In this document: in pieces, positions 1 through 8,787 of the stretch | Numbering within the stretch: the stretch's first letter is position 1 | How the letters are laid out: each line of letters opens with the position of its first letter | Origin: Bacteroidales bacterium | Lineage (GTDB): Bacteria > Bacteroidota > Bacteroidia > Bacteroidales > GCA-2748055 | Length of the DNA: 60,931 nt | Reading direction: 5' to 3' | Assembly (NCBI GenBank): GCA_030589895.1 | Contig: JAUUZQ010000008.1 | Coordinates: forward strand, 1-60,931 | Position numbers and translations under genes: made by a program | The notes under the pieces: generated by a model | Database searches by the model: none | What the model saw: the letters and a program-made list of their open reading frames with translations, nothing else | What the model was told of the DNA's origin: nothing

Positions 1-1206
1 AAGATCTTTGAAACTGATGCCCTGCATTACATCCGGGATTCTGGCTCCTGCAATATCAAGGAATGTGGGAGCAAAATCAACAATATTAACAATGTCTTCT
101 ATGACCGTGTCCTGAGCAATTTCCTTCGGAAAACTCACGATCAGGGGTATTCGCATAGCTTCTTCAAGACCCAGCCTCTTGTCATAAAAATTGTGCTCTC
201 CCAAAAACATCCCCTGGTCGGAAGTATAGATAATGATTGTATTTTCAAGTATCCCATCATCCTTTAACTTCTGCATAATTCTTCCCACATTGTCATCTAC
301 ACTTTTGACACAGGTCAGGTAATCATGCATATATTTCTGATAGCAGGCTTTCAGAATTTCTGTATCTGTCATTCCGGTTGTATCAATACTCCCGGTCACC
401 CAGGTTAAATCGACAAAATCATTTACAAGTATGTCCTTATTTGTTGTTTCAGGATTTAAATAGTCATGGATCTTATGCTGTTTATTTGGGACCCCGTTTA
501 CATCACGGTTTGCATAATCATCCATTAAATTAACAGGCTCCGGAACTTCAATTCCCTCGAGGAAATTCGGATATTTAATGGTGTCGTAATACCATGGAGA
601 GTGTGTAGCCTTCTGGTGAAGCATAAGGAAGAAAGGCTCAGACTTATCCAGGGAATCCAACCACTCCATAGCAACATCAGTATATACATCGGTTGTATAA
701 CCAGTTTTATTGACCTTTCCGTCTAATGTAGTCATGGCCGGGTCCCAGTAACTTCCCTGACCATGAGTTACCGCATAATAATCATATCCATGCAAGTTAT
801 CTCCTTCTATATGCCATTTTCCAACTACTGCTGTATTGTAACCAACCTTTTTTAACTCCTTGGCAAGGGTAGGAAGATACTCACCATTTAATCTTTCACG
901 CAAGGTATAGACTCCATTCCAGTGACTGTACATTCCCGTAATAATTGAAGCACGGCTTGGAGCACAAAGGGAATTGGCGCAGACAGAATTCATAAATATT
1001 GCACCCTCTTCAGCCAGTTGATCAATATGGGGTGTAATATTCATCGCCTTCAATGATTCATTATAAGCTCCAATAGCCCGAAATGAATGGTCATCTGACA
1101 TGATATAGAGAATATTTGGTTGTTCCTGTGCTGAAATCGTTGAAGCAAGTGTTGCGCAAACAAAAAAACCTGATATTTTCCAATGGATATTTTTCGTAGT
1201 TTTCAT
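1..1206 (-). CDS. Sulfatase, S1 family, secreted (3' end cut by window edge)
   Basis: The reading frame opens at ATG 1206 and runs 402 codons to the window edge without a stop, so the C-terminus is missing. A signal peptide ending in SAQ is followed by PNILYIMSDDHS (first metal-binding Asp pair), the CAPSR sulfatase signature whose Cys is normally matured to formylglycine, GKWHIEGDNLHG (Lys and His of the active site) and TSDQGMFLGEHN (metal-binding Asp). It should hydrolyse sulfate esters in the periplasm or at the surface. It lies 65 bp downstream of the bimodular sulfatase and closely resembles that protein's second module (shared GKWHIxGDNLHG and DYYAVT), so the two look like tandem duplicates in one operon. 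Substrate cannot be read from the sequence. Confidence 0.9.
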   Translation of the reverse strand, partial: MKTTKNIHWKISGFFVCATLASTISAQEQPNILYIMSDDHSFRAIGAYNESLKAMNITPHIDQLAEEGAIFMNSVCANSLCAPSRASIITGMYSHWNGVYTLRERLNGEYLPTLAKELKKVGYNTAVVGKWHIEGDNLHGYDYYAVTHGQGSYWDPAMTTLDGKVNKTGYTTDVYTDVAMEWLDSLDKSEPFFLMLHQKATHSPWYYDTIKYPNFLEGIEVPEPVNLMDDYANRDVNGVPNKQHKIHDYLNPETTNKDILVNDFVDLTWVTGSIDTTGMTDTEILKACYQKYMHDYLTCVKSVDDNVGRIMQKLKDDGILENTIIIYTSDQGMFLGEHNFYDKRLGLEEAMRIPLIVSFPKEIAQDTVIEDIVNIVDFAPTFLDIAGARIPDVMQGISFKDL

Positions 1207-1271
1207 GATATAGTTTGCCATACACATTTTATACTGGCATACATAATACTGATGTTCACGTAGTTAGTTAC

Positions 1272-4256
1272 TTATTTCGAATTTAGCTTTCCCGGCATTT
1301 GCCCTGGATCGATATCTACCTTTACTATTTCTTCCTTTAGCAGCCTTTCCATTTTATCCTTCAAAGAATCAAAATCTGAGTTATCATATAGATTTACCAG
1401 TTCATTTGGATCCCTGGAAAGATCGAACAGGTCACTTCCGATCACATCGCCATTTTTATCCACATACTTTAGCAGCTTATGATCCTTTGTTCTTATTCCA
1501 TAATGTTTCGGTGACCCACCTGAATAGAAAGCATAAAATGAGGCATTGCGAATTTCCTTCGGCTTTTTCCCTTCCAGGATTTCCTTGAAGCTAATTCCCT
1601 GCATCTCATCCGGAATGTCAATACGTGCAAAATCCAACAAGGTGCTGGTAAAATCCACATTATTAACAAGCTCGTCAACTACCTTTCCTTTGTCAATCGT
1701 TTTTGGATACCTGATCAAAAAAGGCATTTTCATTGCCTCATCAAGTGCAAGACGCTTATCGAAAAAATTATGTTCTCCTACATACATTCCCTGATCCGAA
1801 GTATAAATAATAATTGTATTATCCAGTTCACCTATGCTTTCCAAATAAGCCAGTAATTTTCCTACTCCCTCATCTATGCCTTTAACGCACCTCATATAAT
1901 CTTTGACGTATTTTTGATAGGTGATTCGGGTTATCTCTTCCTCCGATTTTCCATCCAGATTAAGCTGACCGGTGGGCCATTTCCCCTTTTTGCCTTTTTT
2001 ATTTGTCTGAAACCAATACGATAAGGACATTTTGCTTCCCGGATTATGTATCCTGGCCTGGTTTGAACCAACTCCACCAGGAGCACGGTTTTCATATCCA
2101 TCAAATAATGTGGGTGGCTCAGGAATAATATCTTCTGCAAAAAGAGCCTTGTGACGATCAGCATAATGCCACGGACCATGAGCTGCTTTATAGTGCGTCA
2201 ACAAAATAAAAGGATCACCTTCCTTTCTTTGCTGAAGCCATTCGATGCTTAAATCAGTGATAATATCAGTGGAATGCCCTTCCCGTTTTACCTTTCCATC
2301 TTTTGTAACATAAGATGGATTTATATATGCACCCTGACTTTGCGTAACAGCATAATAATCGAATCCATGCAGATTATCTCCATGAATATGCCATTTGCCC
2401 ACAACAGCGGTCTGATAACCATTTTGTTTAAACAACTTCGGCAGCGTTGGAATATCAGCAGAATTTAACTCTTCTCGTAAAGTATAAACTCCTGACTTAT
2501 GACTGTACTTTCCGGTTAATATGGAACTGCGGCTTGGCGTACACAATGCATTCGTACATACAACATTCGCAAGCATAGCCCCTTCTTCCGCTAACCTGTC
2601 AATGTTCGGAGTTTGCACATAATCTTTCAGATGGCTGTTATAGGCGCCTACTACATTGCTGGAGTGATCATCAGACATGATGAATAGAATATTTGGCTGC
2701 TTAGCCCCCTTTTTTCCAGCATTCTTTCTGTCTTTTTCACTTACTCCAATACCCATCTTCTCAATAGTCGTCTCGTCAAACGACTGATAATCAGCATCTC
2801 TTTTTGCAAGATCTGAGTATAACTCATAATCCGAACCTGGCAGGTGGTTTTTCGCCCAATAATCCATCCAGTGATCGTACTCCTTCTGCATTTTCGATAA
2901 TTTCTTTTTGAAGGCTGGATTATCCGCTTCATTCGAAAGCTCCAACCTGTCTTTTTTCATATCAAACAGTTCTTCCTTCTGTTGATAGCCATCTGCTCCA
3001 TAAAACCAATGAATATATTTCCATTGTTCAGAAACGACAGCAATGGATTGTGCTGCCCTGGCTCCCCATACATTGATCAGAAGCAAAGATTCATGTATTG
3101 ATTTTGTCTTGCCATTAATTACTGACAACAGACTTCTCCCTTGCATTTCATCAGGAATTTCGGCCCCAGCCAGCTCAAGTATTGTGGGAGCGATATCGAT
3201 ATTTCCTGAAAGGGATGTTACAATATCAGTTTTCTTTTTACTGACCCTTGGATCTAAATAAATCATTGGAGCCAGCGAGCCTTCTTCATAAGGATGTAAT
3301 TTTCCACCGAGGCCTTTTACACCATTAAAATGGCCATTGTCTGATGTAAAAATAATGACAGTATTTTCGTCTAAGCCATGATCCTCAAGTTCCTCCATGA
3401 TCATACCCACCGCTTCATCCATTCCATATACCATCTGGTGGTAATTGCTCATGGATCCCTGGTAATCTTTAAGCCATGATTTCCCTTTAGCATAAGGTCT
3501 GCCGGCTTTCACATGAGGTGGAACTTTATCCCCTCCCCCATAATTTTGGGGCTTAGCAAATTCCCATCCGGCATATGTACTGTCATACCTGTTGTCTGTA
3601 TCATAAGGCGTGTGCGGAGCCTTAAAACTAAGCGACAAACAAAAAGGTTTTTCACTATCCGCATATTTTTTAATAAACGCTTGTCCCATCAAACCCAATG
3701 CATATGTGGTATGCTCTGATTCATCTCCATAAAGTTTGATATATTCTTCCGCTTCCTTATTCCTGGACATATCGTAATTTCCTTGTCCAAGCCAACCACA
3801 CCACCAATCAAAAGATTTTTTTACTGTTTCAACAGATCCTTTTTTATGATCCGGTTCATCTACCCGGAAACCAAATTTTCCAGCAAATCCTGTTGTATAT
3901 CCATGATTTTGTAAGATAACCGGATAAGACTTTTCCCAAAGATCATGTGCCAGATTAGCACGGTCAAAATTACATCCCGTTGAAAATTCGTAAAGACCTG
4001 TCATATATTGAGCCCGGCTTGCCATACAAATGGCCGTGGTATTATAGAATCGCGTAAACTTTACTCCATCATCTGCAATTTGATCGATATTTGGAGTTTT
4101 TATATCTGTACGGCCATAGGCACTGATTCCATCAAAAATAAGATCGTCAGCCAGGAAGAAAATGATATTTGGCCGTCTGGCTTCCTGAGCACTTAATGTA
4201 TTAAAGAAGATCAGGAGTAATACGCTTACAGTGATTATATTTTTTTTGAGCCTCAT
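1272..4256 (-). CDS. Bimodular sulfatase (two S1 sulfatase modules in one chain)
   Basis: A 994-residue protein with a signal peptide (about 1-24, SAQ) and two complete sulfatase modules joined by a charged linker near residues 495-519. Module 1 has the Asp pair at 37-38, signature CMASR at 77-81, His215 in APHTPY and Asp306-Asn307. Module 2 has the Asp pair at 529-530, canonical CTPSR at 572-576, GKWHIHG and TSDQGMYVGEHN. Usual single sulfatases are 450-600 residues, so this is a true fusion with no internal stop. Module 1 departs from the canonical site: Ala replaces Pro in the signature, and the usual GKWH reads GKFG, losing a His. Module 1 may be specialised or weakened; module 2 looks intact. 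First gene of a pair with the sulfatase downstream. A role in sulfated glycan breakdown is inferred. Confidence 0.9.
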   Translation of the reverse strand: MRLKKNIITVSVLLLIFFNTLSAQEARRPNIIFFLADDLIFDGISAYGRTDIKTPNIDQIADDGVKFTRFYNTTAICMASRAQYMTGLYEFSTGCNFDRANLAHDLWEKSYPVILQNHGYTTGFAGKFGFRVDEPDHKKGSVETVKKSFDWWCGWLGQGNYDMSRNKEAEEYIKLYGDESEHTTYALGLMGQAFIKKYADSEKPFCLSLSFKAPHTPYDTDNRYDSTYAGWEFAKPQNYGGGDKVPPHVKAGRPYAKGKSWLKDYQGSMSNYHQMVYGMDEAVGMIMEELEDHGLDENTVIIFTSDNGHFNGVKGLGGKLHPYEEGSLAPMIYLDPRVSKKKTDIVTSLSGNIDIAPTILELAGAEIPDEMQGRSLLSVINGKTKSIHESLLLINVWGARAAQSIAVVSEQWKYIHWFYGADGYQQKEELFDMKKDRLELSNEADNPAFKKKLSKMQKEYDHWMDYWAKNHLPGSDYELYSDLAKRDADYQSFDETTIEKMGIGVSEKDRKNAGKKGAKQPNILFIMSDDHSSNVVGAYNSHLKDYVQTPNIDRLAEEGAMLANVVCTNALCTPSRSSILTGKYSHKSGVYTLREELNSADIPTLPKLFKQNGYQTAVVGKWHIHGDNLHGFDYYAVTQSQGAYINPSYVTKDGKVKREGHSTDIITDLSIEWLQQRKEGDPFILLTHYKAAHGPWHYADRHKALFAEDIIPEPPTLFDGYENRAPGGVGSNQARIHNPGSKMSLSYWFQTNKKGKKGKWPTGQLNLDGKSEEEITRITYQKYVKDYMRCVKGIDEGVGKLLAYLESIGELDNTIIIYTSDQGMYVGEHNFFDKRLALDEAMKMPFLIRYPKTIDKGKVVDELVNNVDFTSTLLDFARIDIPDEMQGISFKEILEGKKPKEIRNASFYAFYSGGSPKHYGIRTKDHKLLKYVDKNGDVIGSDLFDLSRDPNELVNLYDNSDFDSLKDKMERLLKEEIVKVDIDPGQMPGKLNSK

Positions 4257-4601
4257 ATCAATCTGTTTAGTGGTTCAAAACTTATTGCTTTATGTACCAT
4301 GTCCTGTGTTATTTACTTTTGTAGGTTTGAGGCTATTTATACCCTGGGGTGATCACTTTCAAAGTTATTGCTAAATCTTTGAAGAAATATTAACTCAGAA
4401 TCTTAAAAATTCTAATTGTATCCGAAATTTCAATCATTCTATATAATAAACCATACATGGCAGAAATTCAGAGATTCTCTGTACAGATATAGAAGCAAAT
4501 CGTCCACTTGAAGTATAATTTACATAAAGACATCGTTGCAAAATAATAGATGTATTTCACAGGTGATTACCATAACAGATGCATCAAAGAGCATTATACA
4601 T

Positions 4602-4643
4602 CAATGGGGCCTTCTCAAAACTAACTTTGAGAAGGCCCCATTG
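4602..4643. other. Perfect 18-bp inverted repeat (strong hairpin)
   Basis: Arms 4602-4619 and 4626-4643 are perfect reverse complements around a 6-nt loop, GC-rich at the base of the loop (GGGGCC core). It lies 32 bp beyond the end of the minus-strand lipoprotein gene and is the only structured element in the 418-bp gap 4257-4674. No T-tract follows the stem on the minus strand, although an A-tract lies just before it in transcript terms, so it may be a terminator without a classic U-run, a transcript-stabilising stem or a repeat copy. I see nothing else in the gap beyond the presumed promoter of the bimodular sulfatase. Confidence 0.6.
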
Positions 4644-4674
4644 AAAAAATATTGGCCTGAAAAATTAGGTGGAA

Positions 4675-5538
4675 TTACTCACTTAAATCCACCACCTCGG
4701 CTTCGTTGTCATTTTTCCATTTCAAAACAAAGCTATCACAAGCATCATCAGATTCTGTATAAGAATAATCAATACTGACTGTATACTCATATCTGCGATC
4801 TTCACTCTGCTCAACTATATAATGGATTACCTTGATTCCTGATTGGTACCAGCGGCAACCCTGGATCCTGTGTAAAGGCTCCTTCACATTCATAACATAT
4901 TTTTTGCCATTTGATTTACTGACTTCCACATATCCTTCTATCAGCCATTCATTCAGAATTTCTGCATCTCCAACACCTGCAATACGTGTCCGACGCTTAT
5001 GTATTTCCCTTTTAACAACAACTCCATCAGGACGTTCAAGAAGAATATTTCCTTTGATAACATGGACATAGAACCCATCTTCATTCATACCTCTGGAGAA
5101 AATTACTTGCTCGCCTGAAATAGCGATTCCCCGATGTGTATAATTCTCGAAGCTTATGACTCGCTTTGTGCCTTCTGCCAACCAGGGACCATCAACGACG
5201 ATAATGATTTTACCGCTCTTCTCTGTTCCCCGGTCTGTCACACAGCCTTCACCAAAATCCTTGGTTATAATAAGGGGATATCTTGAATCTCCTGGTCTTT
5301 CTTTGGTAATCACCGGACAGGTTGATGTTGATTTCAAAAAATCAATCTCCTCAAAGTCAATTAATATCTCATCAAGAATCTCTTCAATGATAAGTGCCTC
5401 TTTTTGTTCCGTTTTAATCAGTTCGATAGTTGCTACATCTGCCTGAATGATTTCTGGCTCGGTAACATTGCATGAATACTGGCTCATCATTCCTATAATG
5501 AGGGCTGAGATGCTAAGTAGTCTTGTAATTTTTTTCAT
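4675..5538 (-). CDS. Hypothetical lipoprotein
   Basis: A 287-residue protein starting MKKITRLLS with a hydrophobic stretch and a lipobox-like SQYSC near residue 23, so probably a lipidated periplasmic or outer-membrane protein. The body is rich in beta-type strands, with short conserved-looking stretches such as VKREIHKRRTRIAGVGDAEI and a Cys in the IQGCRWYQSGI segment. I do not recognise the family and give no function. It reads in the same direction as the sulfatases but is separated from them by 418 bp and a strong hairpin, so it is probably its own transcription unit. The 298 bp upstream (5539-5836), shared with the divergent DUF4861 gene, shows no other gene. Confidence 0.75.
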   Translation of the reverse strand: MKKITRLLSISALIIGMMSQYSCNVTEPEIIQADVATIELIKTEQKEALIIEEILDEILIDFEEIDFLKSTSTCPVITKERPGDSRYPLIITKDFGEGCVTDRGTEKSGKIIIVVDGPWLAEGTKRVISFENYTHRGIAISGEQVIFSRGMNEDGFYVHVIKGNILLERPDGVVVKREIHKRRTRIAGVGDAEILNEWLIEGYVEVSKSNGKKYVMNVKEPLHRIQGCRWYQSGIKVIHYIVEQSEDRRYEYTVSIDYSYTESDDACDSFVLKWKNDNEAEVVDLSE

Positions 5539-5836
5539 TATTGTTGGAATATATTGGTTTTAGGTTTAGCAATATAGTAATTTTTCATTTACATCATATA
5601 CCGACCTCAATTTCTCCCGTTCGCTCAATATCTCATCTTCACAATATCCGAATGCTAAATTAGCAAGATCTCTTTTGAATAATACATAAACAATAGGTCT
5701 AAATGGGATATTTGTATAAATTTGAAATCTATTCGATTTATAATGTCACCATATAAAAAATATGCGGTGAAGTTGGTGGAGATTTATCCCAATTATCAAC
5801 AGTTACTGACTTATTTTAAATAGACATATTTTAAAA

Positions 5837-7021
5837 ATGCACATCATGAACACCATCCCAAAAATCCTTATTTCTCTGAGTCTTACTCTCCTTCTCTTTT
5901 CCTGTGGAACAAGTGAGCAGCAAATTGAAATACTTGTTTCAAATCCGGGAGATGAGAATCGGAATGAGATTATCTCTGTAGAGCTTAGTAGCTTAGGAAT
6001 TGATGATTCTACAATGAAGTTCCTACTGGTGAAGAATGCTGATACCGGTGAGGAGATTATCTGTCAGATGAACGACCGGGATGCTGACGGCACCATGGAT
6101 GAGCTTCTGATCAATTGTCAAATAGAAGCTAAGTCGGAGAAGAAATTCATAATCTCAGAGACGGACGATAAGCCCGAATATGAATCAAAACTATTCTCCC
6201 GATTTGTACCCGAGCGTACAGATGATTTTGCATGGGAAAATGACAAAGTAGCATTCAGAACCTATGGGCCAACAGCACAAAAGTTGGCTGAAGAAGGGGA
6301 TAAAACCGGGACTTTATCAAGTGGCATGGACTGTTGGCTAAAGAAAGTTGACTATCCTATTATCAATAGTTGGTATAAAAAAGCTACAACTGGTGAGGGT
6401 AGCTATCATGAAGATACCGGCGAGGGACTGGATAATTTCCATGTGGGAGCCACCAGAGGATGCGGAGGTTTAGGCGTTTATATTGATGAAGAATTATATA
6501 CTTCAAAGAACTTTACAGCATGGAATGTTCTTGCAAACGGACCCTTACAGACACGATTCACACTTGACTATGAAGACTGGAAAACTCCTGAAGGTCTTGT
6601 TTCAGAATCTAAGGAGATCAGTCTGGATCTTGGATCAAATCTTATGAAGGTCGTGGCTAAGGTTAAAGGGACAGATATGATTACTGTGGGACTGACCCTT
6701 CATGAAAATGATGGAGATATAGCAGTTGATACTCTGAATTACTGGTTTTCCTATTGGCAACCACATGGGGATTCAGAATTAGGGATGGGAATCGTTTGTC
6801 AGCCGGAATATTATCACTCCTATACACTTATTGAATCAGAGGAGAAAGACAAATCACACCTCCTTGTTCATCTAAAAGCAATAGATGGTAAAGTAAAATA
6901 CTACACTGGATTTGCATGGAAGGATAGCGAACAGTATCCATATGAACTGGAATGGAAGGAATATCTGAATAAATTTTCAGAAGAAAAGCAGAATCCATTG
7001 GATGTAAAGATCATTGAATAA
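5837..7021 (+). CDS. DUF4861-type lipoprotein
   Basis: A 394-residue protein with a lipoprotein signal (LLFSC, Cys near residue 23). The DGTMDELLINCQI segment, the AFRTYGPTAQK motif, GMDCWLKKVDYPIINSWY and the GCGGLGVY segment match my recollection of the DUF4861 family, common in Bacteroidota near polysaccharide lyases, sulfatases and glycoside hydrolases. A carbohydrate-related periplasmic role is therefore likely, but the reaction is not established here. The start at 5837 has a second in-frame ATG at 5846, and either is possible. The neighbouring sulfatases, on the opposite strand, support a glycan context. A hairpin at 7072-7103 closes the unit. Confidence 0.8.
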   Translation: MHIMNTIPKILISLSLTLLLFSCGTSEQQIEILVSNPGDENRNEIISVELSSLGIDDSTMKFLLVKNADTGEEIICQMNDRDADGTMDELLINCQIEAKSEKKFIISETDDKPEYESKLFSRFVPERTDDFAWENDKVAFRTYGPTAQKLAEEGDKTGTLSSGMDCWLKKVDYPIINSWYKKATTGEGSYHEDTGEGLDNFHVGATRGCGGLGVYIDEELYTSKNFTAWNVLANGPLQTRFTLDYEDWKTPEGLVSESKEISLDLGSNLMKVVAKVKGTDMITVGLTLHENDGDIAVDTLNYWFSYWQPHGDSELGMGIVCQPEYYHSYTLIESEEKDKSHLLVHLKAIDGKVKYYTGFAWKDSEQYPYELEWKEYLNKFSEEKQNPLDVKIIE

Positions 7022-7071
7022 CTCAGGCTAAAGTTTATTCTGAATAATTGAACAGGACTAATTGGAAAATA

Positions 7072-7103
7072 AAATGCCGTACGGAGTAATCTGTACGGCA
7101 TTT
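7072..7103. terminator. Bidirectional hairpin terminator
   Basis: An 11-bp inverted repeat (AAATGCCGTAC, 7072-7082, with its complement at 7093-7103) around a 10-nt loop lies between the end of the plus-strand DUF4861 gene and the 3' end of the minus-strand tRNA-His. The arms begin with A and end with T runs in both directions, so it can stop transcription from either side. The last base overlaps the encoded CCA of the tRNA. Confidence 0.7.
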
Positions 7104-7181
7104 GGGGTGGAAGATGGGACTTGAACCCACGACCCCCGGAACCACAATCCGGTGCTCTAACCAAGCTGAGCTACATCCACC
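7103..7181 (-). tRNA. tRNA-His (anticodon GTG)
   Basis: Read on the minus strand, the sequence folds as a complete cloverleaf: D-arm with GCTCAG, anticodon stem CCGGA/TCCGG with loop TTGTGGT (anticodon GTG), T-arm with GTTCAAG and an encoded CCA. G at 7181 supplies the extra G-1 expected of tRNA-His, opposite C73 at 7106. In the acceptor stem, position 6-67 (7175 and 7112) reads as U-U rather than a Watson-Crick pair; the other six pairs are intact. It sits alone between a DUF4861 gene and a flippase. Confidence 0.95.
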
Positions 7182-7212
7182 ATGTACCTTAAAAATTAGT
7201 TTTTAAGGAGTG

Positions 7213-7220
7213 CAAATTTA
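7213..7220 (-). promoter_or_regulatory. Putative -7 box of the tRNA-His promoter
   Basis: On the minus strand this reads TAAATTTG, a perfect match to the Bacteroidota -7 consensus TAnnTTTG, about 32 bp upstream of the tRNA 5' end. The upstream -33 box is only partial (CTTTA region). Confidence 0.5.
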
Positions 7221-7293
7221 AACATATTTTTTGAAGTATAAAGATTCGCAGTAGAAAATTAAATATTATATGATGATCGAATAATCCGGAGGC

Positions 7294-8589
7294 TTAAAGA
7301 CTATCAGCGGGACGCTCCTTCTCATAGCTCTTTACCAGCACAATATACCAGACAATAGTGGCAATTACTACCAATAAACTCGCCAGACTAAACAGAGCCA
7401 GCATCAGATAGACACTCTCAAAATAAATACCCACTGCCATCCCTCCTATTCTCAAAACCAACCTAATTGCATTGAATAAAAAGGCCGTCTTCTGTCTTGA
7501 AAACATATCAGGCAAGAAGGTCAGCTGATTTGCCATAAATGCTGCAAATAACCATGGAACCAGCAATTGCATGTATCTCCCCGACTCCTCCCATCCGGGT
7601 CCGAAAATAACTTTAAAAATAAAAGGACCGAATATACCCGCCAGAAGAAACGGAATAATGCTAATCTGGGCAGAACGCAGCAACAATAGCCTGATATCAT
7701 TCCACAAGGGAAGCTTATCGTTGTACTTATTAATAATCCTCTGACTAAATACCTGCTCCATGGAATTTGTGATCAGATTCATCGGTCTGAATATCATTGC
7801 AAACCCCATTCCATACAATCCCACATGAGAAGAGGTGAAAAAAGTACTTAAGAGGAAAACAGGCAGTGAATTTGAAATATTATTGATCAGGTTATTGGGC
7901 AAATTGAAGCCGGGGAAACGGTAATATTCCTTCCCAACCTTCATCATTGCAGTGTAAGAAATGTTTCGGAAATGCTCCCTGTATGTTCTTATCCATTTGA
8001 CGATAAACCACACTGCACCAATTATTTGTCCACCTATTGCCCCTGCAATTAGTCCGCCACCACCATGCACCACAGATGATGTAGATAGCTTAAGACCTGA
8101 ATTTGTGACCGATTGAGAAAGGTTTGCCACAGCGGTCTGTTTGAAATTTTTATGTCTGTTAAACCAATAAATGGAAACCTGAAAAATTGCAATGAGAAAT
8201 GTCGATAACGGAATATACCAGGCCCATTTTACAATCGCTTCATTCTTAAAAAGGATGCCAATGTTCTCCCTGAAAAATACTACAAGCAGCAGTAATATTA
8301 CACTCAGGAAGAATCCAATGAATACTCCCAGGGCAGCAAGATTTATTGCTTTTTTATCATCCTCCGGCATGAGAATAGCCAGCTGATATCTACCGGTGGA
8401 CATTATTCCTGTTATAGAAATAATACTCATGTATAGAGTGAACAAACCAAAATCAGTATCGGAATATATCTTGGTAAGTATAGGGTAAATCGCCAGAGCA
8501 ATTATCTGCGCAATCGTTGTCCCTGTCATCAATGTTGCCACATTCCTGAAGAACTCACTTTTTAACAGACTATTCCATCGTTTGCGCAT
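7294..8589 (-). CDS. Polysaccharide flippase (Wzx/oligosaccharide flippase type)
   Basis: About 431 residues, almost entirely hydrophobic helices (I count roughly 12-14), with the typical opening KSEFFRNVATLMTGTTIAQIIALAIYPILTKIYS and the DTDFGLFTLY segment that mark the polysaccharide biosynthesis/flippase family. It would move undecaprenyl-linked glycan units across the inner membrane. I chose ATG at 8589 (MRKRWNSLL); an upstream TTG at 8595 would add only two residues. Unusually for this family, there are no glycosyltransferases or Wzy nearby: it stands alone between tRNA-His and a Bax-inhibitor-like gene, so its glycan partner genes must be elsewhere. Confidence 0.85.
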   Translation of the reverse strand: MRKRWNSLLKSEFFRNVATLMTGTTIAQIIALAIYPILTKIYSDTDFGLFTLYMSIISITGIMSTGRYQLAILMPEDDKKAINLAALGVFIGFFLSVILLLLVVFFRENIGILFKNEAIVKWAWYIPLSTFLIAIFQVSIYWFNRHKNFKQTAVANLSQSVTNSGLKLSTSSVVHGGGGLIAGAIGGQIIGAVWFIVKWIRTYREHFRNISYTAMMKVGKEYYRFPGFNLPNNLINNISNSLPVFLLSTFFTSSHVGLYGMGFAMIFRPMNLITNSMEQVFSQRIINKYNDKLPLWNDIRLLLLRSAQISIIPFLLAGIFGPFIFKVIFGPGWEESGRYMQLLVPWLFAAFMANQLTFLPDMFSRQKTAFLFNAIRLVLRIGGMAVGIYFESVYLMLALFSLASLLVVIATIVWYIVLVKSYEKERPADSL

Positions 8590-8636
8590 AATCAAAAGTA
8601 AGTATTTAAAAGAAATAACGAAATATAGGCATCTGT

Positions 8637-8694
8637 TAAACTCTGCGATACTCTGCGCATAAGCGCCAGCGACTCTCGTCTACCTCTGCAGTAA
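8637..8694 (-). repeat. Dispersed intergenic repeat, copy A
   Basis: Read on the minus strand, this copy carries the core GAGTCGCTGGCGCTTATGCG followed by CAGAGT, and is flanked by CTGCAGAG and CGCAGAGT pieces. It matches copy B at 9551-9612 (opposite orientation) over nearly the whole length and copy C at 55527-55583. Non-coding; lies between the flippase and the BaxI-like gene. Confidence 0.8.
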
Positions 8695-8787
8695 AACTGA
8701 CAATTTACCATTTGGCACATAGTTTGGAATAACTTAACCATAAAAAAAAGAAAAAGATATATTTACAATCACTAATTAAGAGATACT

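Noticed and set aside
1272-4256. Frameshift or missed boundary splitting the bimodular sulfatase
   Set aside because: The frame is continuous through the linker (about residues 495-519), and each module keeps its own motifs; a fusion is the simpler reading, though module 2 has no signal peptide of its own.
4536-4778. 80-codon plus-strand open frame in the 4257-4674 gap
   Set aside because: It crosses the hairpin and runs into the opposite-strand lipoprotein gene; no ribosome-binding context and no recognisable protein.
6901-7164. 87-codon minus-strand open frame over tRNA-His
   Set aside because: It runs through the tRNA and the DUF4861 3' end; translation of a tRNA gene is not coding.
8593-8600. 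TACTTTTG as a promoter for the flippase (minus strand)
   Set aside because: A perfect TAnnTTTG but it lies only 4 bp before the chosen ATG, so transcription would begin inside the gene.
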